Assembly: GCF_003719335.1 (NCBI RefSeq)
Contig: NZ_RIAS01000004.1
Coordinates: 248,001 to 312,000 of the forward strand
From: Paenibacillus amylolyticus
Lineage (GTDB): Bacteria; Bacillota; Bacilli; Paenibacillales; Paenibacillaceae
Direction: 5' to 3'
Length of the DNA stretch: 64,000 nucleotides
Positions 58,499 to 64,000 of the stretch are shown here, in pieces. How positions within the stretch are numbered: the stretch's first letter is position 1; each line of letters begins with the position of its first letter. A program made the position numbers and the translations under genes. A model generated the notes under the pieces. It had not been told where the DNA came from. It ran no database searches and was given only the letters and a program-made list of their open reading frames with translations.

Positions 58499-59965
58499 AT
58501 GAGGGAAGTGTACTCGATGCCATTCAGTCACGAGGAGATTTTCTCGGGTGAAGCTGGAGAGAAGATCCCATATCATCGCATGTACGGCAAGCAGTACTGT
58601 GTACCCGCATTGACGGTTTACACACCGGATGAACTGGATGAGCTACACACTGCGGCGGAGGCGGTGGATGCGATTTACAGCAAAGTCATGCGTTTTATTC
58701 AGCGCTATATGCCGGATTCATTTCTGGAGCATCCTCTGGGTATCCACCCGGGGTTGATCGCCGCAGCACGCATGGAAGCTGTCACGGGCGGAATCACCCG
58801 TCAGGACTGGATTATTGGCGAAGCTGGTCTGAAATGTATTGAAAATAACACCGACACGCCGACAGGTATTCCTGAATCGGCGGCCCTTGAACACATTTTG
58901 ATCGGACGGACAGAAGACCATACATGGACTGCACCCTCTGTGCATATGGATGCACGTATCCGAGATTGTTTCCGATCTTGGCTGACGTTTTATGCCGAGC
59001 AAGGGTTAGAAGGGCCGGTGACGTTTACTTCATATGGCGATCATGTTGAGGATCGAACCAACACCGCCTACCTTATGGAACGTTGCCGCGAAGCCGGATA
59101 CGAGGTGTTATATGCTCCGCTGGAGGAGCTTGAGATCGTGCCGGGAGAGGCGCTGTATCATCAGGGCTGCGAGATTCGATTGTTGTATCGGCTGTATCCG
59201 CTGGAATACCTGATCGGGGATCGGGACGAGACGACCGATGTAGACATTGGTGCTGCTCTGATTGAACTAGTGCGAGAAGGACAGCTTGGCCTGATGAATC
59301 CTGTCCAGCATGTGCTGATGCAGAGCAAAGGTTTTATGGCTGCCCTCTGGTCGCTGTACGAGCGGAATGAGCAGACGCCAGAGTATTGTGGATTTACGCT
59401 TTTTGACGAGGCAGAGATGGAAGTGATTTCACGTTATCTGTTGCCAACCTACTTCACCGCGGAGCCGTTTGAGCAGAGCGATGTACCTTACGTAGCCAAA
59501 AGCTATTGGGGGCGCGAGGGCCGTGGGACCATTTTGCTGGATCATCAAGCAGTTCAAGATCAGGCGGACGTCGTGGATACAAATGCGAATAAGAATGCAG
59601 ATACGGCAACGAACACTCAAGCACATTCTCTTTCTAATTTGAAAAGAGAACTGGAGTCAGACATCACAGGGGACATACCTGTAGTCTTGAATAGATATGA
59701 TGACGAGGACGAAGAGGTCACCGCCTATTATGCAAACCAGCCCAAGGTATATCAGCAACTCGTGCCGATGGAACAGGCTGTAATTCAGACAGAGGATGGA
59801 GAATACCATGGTTATGTGCTAACGGGTGTATTTGTGATTGGTGGACGTTTTGCCGGAATGTTACCCCGGGTAGGGGAGAAAGTTACCGGAGATATGGCAT
59901 ATTATTGCGCTGCTGCTGTACGTGAACCGATGAATGATGAGGAGGAGAAGGAATGGAAAAGCTAG
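58499..59965 (+). CDS. Glutathionylspermidine synthase-like ATP-grasp protein
   Basis: A 488-residue protein of the GspS C-terminal/YgiC-YjfC family. KCIENNTDTPTGIPESAAL gives the substrate-side motif and PYVAKSYWGREGRGTILL the ATP-grasp lysine region. A low-complexity insertion (about 355-400) lies between lobes. E. coli GspS ligates glutathione and spermidine, but the stand-alone family members probably ligate other peptides or amines. It forms an operon with the lipoprotein-like gene before and DUF350 after it (13-base overlap). ATG 58499 follows GGGGGAGG at about 8 bases. Confidence 0.9.
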   Translation: MREVYSMPFSHEEIFSGEAGEKIPYHRMYGKQYCVPALTVYTPDELDELHTAAEAVDAIYSKVMRFIQRYMPDSFLEHPLGIHPGLIAAARMEAVTGGITRQDWIIGEAGLKCIENNTDTPTGIPESAALEHILIGRTEDHTWTAPSVHMDARIRDCFRSWLTFYAEQGLEGPVTFTSYGDHVEDRTNTAYLMERCREAGYEVLYAPLEELEIVPGEALYHQGCEIRLLYRLYPLEYLIGDRDETTDVDIGAALIELVREGQLGLMNPVQHVLMQSKGFMAALWSLYERNEQTPEYCGFTLFDEAEMEVISRYLLPTYFTAEPFEQSDVPYVAKSYWGREGRGTILLDHQAVQDQADVVDTNANKNADTATNTQAHSLSNLKRELESDITGDIPVVLNRYDDEDEEVTAYYANQPKVYQQLVPMEQAVIQTEDGEYHGYVLTGVFVIGGRFAGMLPRVGEKVTGDMAYYCAAAVREPMNDEEEKEWKS

Positions 59966-60357
59966 GATTGAACCTCGTGAATGTTGCGGTGGGGATTGGC
60001 ATTCTGTTAGTGGTATTGATTGTGGGGTATTTTGCGTTTAGCAAATTGACCCGATATAACGATAGCGAGGAAATCGCCAAAGGCAACGAGGCAGCAGGTA
60101 TGTACATGGGAAGCAAGTTATTAGGTCTGTGTATCATTGTGGGTATGGTGTCGTTCTCAACGCATTCGTGGCTGGATATGCTACTGTGGTCGGGGCTGGG
60201 TATCATTATTCTGTGTCTGGTTTATATTATATTTGATTTCCTGATCCCGAAAATGCGAGTGTGTGATGAAATTGCGCGTGGTAATATGGCGGTGGCACAA
60301 CTGCTTCGTTCCGTAATCATCGGCGTTTCCATCGTCATCGGTACATTTTTGATGTAA
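59953..60357 (+). CDS. DUF350 membrane protein (YjfL-like)
   Basis: A 134-residue protein with four membrane helices in two repeated halves. Each half ends in a polar stretch (SEEIAKGNEAAGMYMGSKLL; CDEIARGNMAVAQLLRSVII), the signature of DUF350. In other bacteria DUF350 genes neighbour GspS-like ligases and DUF1190 lipoproteins, in the E. coli yjfIJKLMC set. Its start overlaps the end of the ligase gene by 13 bases. Function unknown; the set is linked with envelope stress by context only. Confidence 0.92.
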   Translation: MEKLGLNLVNVAVGIGILLVVLIVGYFAFSKLTRYNDSEEIAKGNEAAGMYMGSKLLGLCIIVGMVSFSTHSWLDMLLWSGLGIIILCLVYIIFDFLIPKMRVCDEIARGNMAVAQLLRSVIIGVSIVIGTFLM

Positions 60358-60469
60358 AATAGACCTGACGTTTCGCATAGATATGTCCGTCGAATGATCA
60401 TGGTGATATACACGAGGGCCGTTTGGCGGATATAGAACGAATACTATACAGAAGAAGGAGCGCGGCAGC

Positions 60470-61417
60470 ATGAGAAGAGTCATCATTGATACGGATACAG
60501 CAGGAGACGATACGATTGCGATTCTGACGGCATTGCATCATTTTCAGGTGGAGGGCATTACGATCACCGGAGGTAATGTGCAGTTTGACCAAGAGGTTGA
60601 AAATGCACTGTACACCGTGCAAGTTGCCGGACATGGCGGGAAGGTTCCGGTATACAAAGGCTGCGAGCGTCCACTCATGGCCTATGGTCAGGCCCAGCAT
60701 CGTACGGTAGAAGATGTGCATGGCGATGATGGTATGGGCGGCGCGCATTTCCCCAAGGCGGATCAGCGTCCCGAGAGCGGGCATGCGGTTGATTTTATTA
60801 TCGAAAAGGTGCATGCACATCCAGGTGAGATTGAACTGCTGGCGATTGCGCCGCTAACGAACATTGCAATGGCGATTCAGAAAGATCCAACCATCATCCC
60901 TGAGATCGCTCATCTATACATCATGGGTGGAACGAACAATGCACTGGGCAATATCACGCCGGCGGCAGAATATAACTTTTACGTAGACCCGGAAGCGGCC
61001 AAAATTGTACTGCATGCAGGCATTCCGATTACGATGGTTGGCTGGGAGATGTGCACTCAATATTCCGTTATGGATGATAACGATCATGCAGAGATTGCAG
61101 CACTCCGTACCTCGGGCTCCGATTTCTTCATTGCGATTAATAAAGTGGTCATGCAATTCAACAAATCGGTACATAAATTGAACGGAACAACCCATCCCGA
61201 CACTTTGTTAATGGCGGTTGCCGCAGATGAGTCACTCATGACGAAGTCGGGTCATTATTACGTCGATGTGGAAGCGGCAGGAGAATTAACGCGAGGATAC
61301 AGTGTTGTGGATATCAACGGACGTTTGGGTAAAGCGCCAAATGTACGTGTCTGTGAAGCGATTGATCGTCCGAAGTTCAAGTCCATGCTGCTGGATGTGC
61401 TGTCCGCCATTCAGTAA
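60470..61417 (+). CDS. Inosine-uridine-type nucleoside hydrolase
   Basis: A 315-residue nucleoside hydrolase that splits nucleosides into base and ribose. The N-terminal calcium site IIDTDTAGDDTIAIL (Ala instead of the usual Gly), the ELLAIAPLTNIAMAI segment, the IMGGTNNALGNITPAAEYNF motif with the catalytic Asn, and the late Asp (SLMTKSGHYYVDVE) are present. ATG after AGAAGGAGCG. Monocistronic, with a terminator before the PadR promoter. Confidence 0.93.
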   Translation: MRRVIIDTDTAGDDTIAILTALHHFQVEGITITGGNVQFDQEVENALYTVQVAGHGGKVPVYKGCERPLMAYGQAQHRTVEDVHGDDGMGGAHFPKADQRPESGHAVDFIIEKVHAHPGEIELLAIAPLTNIAMAIQKDPTIIPEIAHLYIMGGTNNALGNITPAAEYNFYVDPEAAKIVLHAGIPITMVGWEMCTQYSVMDDNDHAEIAALRTSGSDFFIAINKVVMQFNKSVHKLNGTTHPDTLLMAVAADESLMTKSGHYYVDVEAAGELTRGYSVVDINGRLGKAPNVRVCEAIDRPKFKSMLLDVLSAIQ

Positions 61418-61496
61418 TCGCATCGTTAAACGCAGAGAAAGAGAACCGTTTGTTAAATAGTTGACTGAACATGCGTAAACTAAGGTTACAGCTCTT

Positions 61497-61530
61497 AAAT
61501 CCGTACCTCTAACCAGGTGCGGATTTTTAT
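61497..61530 (+). terminator. Rho-independent terminator after the nucleoside hydrolase
   Basis: AAATCCG-ACCT pairs with AGGT-CGGATTT around a short loop, followed by a T-rich run. Confidence 0.85.
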
Positions 61531-61551
61531 TTTTCCTATTTTCAACTAAAC

Positions 61552-61607
61552 TACTTCATCTGTCGTAGTAACTATGCTATACTCAAACTACTACGACAGA
61601 TGAAGTA
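61552..61607. promoter_or_regulatory. PadR operator/promoter: two 19-bp inverted arms around the -10
   Basis: TACTTCATCTGTCGTAGTA (61552-61570) and its exact complement (61589-61607) are separated by 18 bases that contain TGCTATACT (extended -10, TATACT 61578-61583). The right arm ends 20 bases before the GTG of the PadR gene. This is an ideal autoregulatory site for the following PadR repressor. Confidence 0.85.
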
Positions 61608-61626
61608 ATGAGGAGGAATACCTTTT

Positions 61627-61953
61627 GTGATCAGCAGTGACGTAATACGCGGTTATAATGATACGCTGATCCTTTATATGCTGCTTGAAGGAGAATCGTA
61701 CGGATACGAGATTTCCAAGAACATCAGGCAGCTAACTGATGAAAAGTATGTCATGAAGGAGACCACACTCTATTCGGCCTTCACCCGCTTGGAGAAAAAC
61801 GGTTATATTGAATCCTTTTATCAGGATGAAAGTCTGGGAAAACGCCGCACGTATTACCGGATCACGCCAGCTGGCCTGGACTATTACAGGGAAAAATGCG
61901 AGGAATGGAAGGTTACGCAAGAGGTCGTTAATCTGTTTATCAGGGAGCTGTGA
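61627..61953 (+). CDS. PadR-family transcriptional regulator
   Basis: A 108-residue repressor with the PadR winged helix (LIQVISSDVIRG-like start, YGYEISKNIRQLTDEKYVMK, then TLYSAFTRLEKNGYIESFYQ) and the C-terminal YYRITPAGLDYYREK. It is almost certainly autoregulated by the palindrome at 61552-61607. GTG 61627 after AGGAGG. Six bases before the next gene, so co-transcribed. Confidence 0.93.
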   Translation: MISSDVIRGYNDTLILYMLLEGESYGYEISKNIRQLTDEKYVMKETTLYSAFTRLEKNGYIESFYQDESLGKRRTYYRITPAGLDYYREKCEEWKVTQEVVNLFIREL

Positions 61954-61959
61954 TCGGAT

Positions 61960-62937
61960 ATGGAGACAATAATGGTGTATCTGGACAATATGTTTGCGGG
62001 ATTGCCGAGAAGTCCTGAGGTGGAGCGCATGAAACAGGAGCTTCTTTCGGGTATGGAAGATAAGTATCTGGAGTTAAAACAGGAGGGCAGATCGGAGAAT
62101 GAGGCGGTTGGCATTGTGATCTCCGAATTTGGCAACATCGAGGAACTGATGGAAGAGCTCGGTATTCAGACTGAGGATGCTGCGGAAACATATCCAGTGC
62201 TGACCGAAGAAGAGGTTCAGGCCTATCTCGCGGCTAAGCGAAGTGCAGGTTTCTGGACGGGGCTGGGCGTGTGGCTGTCCTCAGCGGGAATAGCTTTTCT
62301 TATATTAATGGATACGCTGTTCGAGAGCTTTGGGTCTTCATCAGATCAAGGTACGTTCGGCATTGGCTCTGTGCTGGGCATGAGTGGAATGTTTGTATTG
62401 GTGGCTGTTGCCGTGGGCATGTTCATCTACAGCGGTATGAAGCTGGGACGGTTTGAGTATATGGAGATAGGGTTCCAGCTCCCCCGCTCCCTTCTGATGA
62501 CTCTTCAGCGTAATAAGGCAAGCTTTGCACTCACATATCGAGTGGCTCTTATTACGGGCGTGTGCCTGTGCATCCTGTCTCCTGTTTTCATCTTTGCAGG
62601 GGCCTATGTGAATGATACGTATGCTTCTTACGGTGTGTCGGCTCTCTTAGCTACAGCGGGGATTGGTGTGTTTTTGTTTGTCTATTACGGTAATATTCAG
62701 GGTTCCTATACGACGTTGCTGGAGAATCAGCACCTGAATGCAGCCAAGAGAGAAGAGGCACGAGCAGTGAGAGCTGTTGAGGCTGTGGTTTGGCCGCTCG
62801 CGACAGCGTTCTTCCTCTTTACGGGTTTCGTCTACCAGCGCTGGGATATTAACTGGGCGATTTTCCCGATCGTCGGCATTCTCTCCGGCAGCTTTAGCAA
62901 CGTATATCACATTATGAAAAATAAAAAGCCATCCTGA
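61960..62937 (+). CDS. HAAS/permease-prefix membrane protein
   Basis: A 325-residue protein. Residues about 5-65 form the HAAS (DUF1700/permease prefix) helical domain: EVERMKQELLSGMEDKYLEL ... EAVGIVISEFGN. Six membrane helices follow in two groups (about 90-160, 195-315). Such proteins typically pair with an upstream PadR regulator that the HAAS domain may sequester at the membrane. Function otherwise unknown. Starts 6 bases after PadR's stop. Confidence 0.9.
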   Translation: METIMVYLDNMFAGLPRSPEVERMKQELLSGMEDKYLELKQEGRSENEAVGIVISEFGNIEELMEELGIQTEDAAETYPVLTEEEVQAYLAAKRSAGFWTGLGVWLSSAGIAFLILMDTLFESFGSSSDQGTFGIGSVLGMSGMFVLVAVAVGMFIYSGMKLGRFEYMEIGFQLPRSLLMTLQRNKASFALTYRVALITGVCLCILSPVFIFAGAYVNDTYASYGVSALLATAGIGVFLFVYYGNIQGSYTTLLENQHLNAAKREEARAVRAVEAVVWPLATAFFLFTGFVYQRWDINWAIFPIVGILSGSFSNVYHIMKNKKPS

Positions 62938-62949
62938 TCTCAACTATAA

Positions 62950-62994
62950 TTCCCCTGAGAGTTTCGATGTATTAATTTTCGGGGGAGTTTTTTT
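62950..62994 (+). terminator. Rho-independent terminator after the PadR operon
   Basis: TTCCCCTGA (62950-62958) pairs with TCGGGGGAG (62979-62987) including a G-U pair, followed by seven T residues. Confidence 0.85.
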
Positions 62995-63044
62995 ACTTTA
63001 ACTTTTATCACATTCTAATTTTACTTAAAAAGGTCAATTCATCA

Positions 63045-63080
63045 TTAAGATCCATATTACGGTAAGGATCTTTATTTTTT
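63045..63080 (+). terminator. Second terminator-like hairpin
   Basis: AAGATCC (63047-63053) pairs with GGATCTT (63066-63072), followed by a run of T residues to 63080. It may be a back-up terminator before the SLH gene's promoter (extended -10 TGCTATACT near 63105-63113). Confidence 0.6.
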
Positions 63081-63250
63081 GTATTAATGGTACCTTCTAG
63101 AAAATGCTATACTACATTTATAGAATTTAGAAATTGAATGGTCGAAGTTAGCACTTTGATCTACATTCAACATGAGAAGGAAAGGGAGTGAAGGAAAGGT
63201 TTGTCCGATCAATTAGTGAGAGATATCTATATCTTAATAGGAGGAAATGT

Positions 63251-64000
63251 ATGTTTTTTAAAAGGATGACTCAAAAAGTAAACATATTTATCTTAGTTAT
63301 GAGTATGTTATGTCTATCAGGTGGAGTTGTTTATGGTCAAGATGTGACCTCAGATATTGAAGGGCATTGGGCACAACCTACCATTGATAAATGGCTTTCA
63401 AAAGGATTGATCAAAGGATGTTCCGACGATTCCTTTAGGCCCAACAATGTAATTACACGTGGAGAATTTATGGCATTAGTTAATTGTCAATTTGAATTTA
63501 ATGAGCTAGCAGGAGTGCATTATACTGATCTGTCTGCCTTAGATTGGAATTATTCAGAAGTACAGAAGGCGGTAAAAGAAGGATACATAAAAGGTTATAA
63601 ATTACCTAGTGACGAGAAAGTAGCTTTAGAATTCAAGGATTCGTCAGAATTTTCATTGTGGAGTAAAGGTTCCGCAGGTGCTGTATTCTCCGAGAATAAC
63701 ATAGGCTGGAATGTGGATTTTGCTGAAAACAATGCAGGTACAGCACAGGTAGTAACACTGGAAATCGAAAATGGAGCAACAGCTCCGGGTTCATATTATG
63801 TCTATTTTACAGATGGGGGAGCACCGATCCCAGAAACGGTTTCTATTACAGGTACAGAAACGGCAACGGAAGTAGCATCGAAAATAGCCGTAGCCTTTGG
63901 GACATCCATACCGGGGTGGAGTGCAGCCGCCGATGGATCCAAAGTACACTTTACATCGCAGCAACCGGGCACGAATAACGAACATGTTCGGTTATATGCA
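63251..64000 (+). CDS. Secreted SLH-domain protein (truncated by the window end)
   Basis: Open for 250 codons with no stop before the window edge. Signal peptide (about residues 1-28, ending VVYGQ). One complete SLH domain follows (DIEGHWAQPTIDKWLSKGLI ... FRPNNVITRGEFMALVN) plus part of a second (YTDLSALDWNYSEVQKAVKE), which anchor the protein to the cell-wall polymer. Then a beta-rich domain begins (LWSKGSAGAVFSENNIGWNV). The gene is AT-richer than its neighbours and the ATG at 63251 follows GGAGGAAATGT. Function of the beta-rich part unknown. Confidence 0.87.
   Translation, partial: MFFKRMTQKVNIFILVMSMLCLSGGVVYGQDVTSDIEGHWAQPTIDKWLSKGLIKGCSDDSFRPNNVITRGEFMALVNCQFEFNELAGVHYTDLSALDWNYSEVQKAVKEGYIKGYKLPSDEKVALEFKDSSEFSLWSKGSAGAVFSENNIGWNVDFAENNAGTAQVVTLEIENGATAPGSYYVYFTDGGAPIPETVSITGTETATEVASKIAVAFGTSIPGWSAAADGSKVHFTSQQPGTNNEHVRLYA

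Overview
The window looks like a chromosomal segment of a Paenibacillus-type Gram-positive soil or rhizosphere bacterium. Ribosome binding sites are strong (AGGAGG class) and TTG/GTG starts are common. The gene set includes a PL1 pectate lyase, a YkoGHI-like two-component/PepSY set, an SLH-domain surface protein, a mannobiose/mannan phosphorolysis locus and many ABC transporters. This assignment is inferred from gene content; there is no rRNA or tRNA in the window to confirm it.

Layout. 0-5 kb: soluble chemotaxis transducer, Crp/Fnr-like regulator, tripeptidase PepT, and a 4-oxalocrotonate tautomerase/NamA ene-reductase pair behind a palindromic promoter. 5-6 kb: gene-free repeat region. 6-18 kb: methyltransferase, SRPBCC protein, a very large two-module hybrid sensor kinase with a SARP-like response regulator and a photolyase, GyrI-like protein, membrane acyltransferase, and an HNH protein with a GC-rich low-complexity middle. 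18-24.5 kb: VTT membrane protein, a broken DUF3658-like remnant, cupin, epimerase, CsbD, DUF1641 plus type II NADH dehydrogenase, and an NAD(P)-binding protein. 24.6-31.3 kb: response regulator, kinase, two PepSY proteins and an ABC exporter. 31.3-34.5 kb: second repeat region, leucine dehydrogenase with an insertion, a MITE-like element and a UPF0316 protein. 34.8-44.6 kb: plant polysaccharide block of pectate lyase, LacI regulator, two GH130 phosphorylases, an AGE epimerase and a sugar ABC importer without its own ATPase. 44.7-50.2 kb: NikABCDE/CntABCDF-like importer behind a Fur-box-like site. 50.3-57 kb: kinase-like phosphotransferase, glycosyltransferase, small proteins and an ABC-F gene preceded by a leader ORF and attenuator. 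57-64 kb: third repeat region, a glutathionylspermidine-synthase-like/DUF350 cluster, nucleoside hydrolase, PadR/HAAS pair and a truncated SLH gene.

How genes work together. The locus from 36.4 to 44.6 kb reads as a complete beta-1,4-mannobiose/mannooligosaccharide pathway: import, 2-epimerisation of mannobiose to mannosylglucose, and phosphorolysis to mannose 1-phosphate by two GH130 enzymes. Its two divergent promoters are near mirror images, each with the same 15-base operator just after the predicted start of transcription.

The most unusual thing in the window is a 195-bp intergenic element present three times (5640-5834, 31685-31879, 57078-57272). Each copy has four 25-base units (CTAACGATC-N10-YTATTT), two forward and two inverted, at invariant positions (offsets 0, 50, 120, 170), although the sequence between units has diverged. 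All three copies sit beside degenerate tandem repeats. I do not recognise it as a named family.
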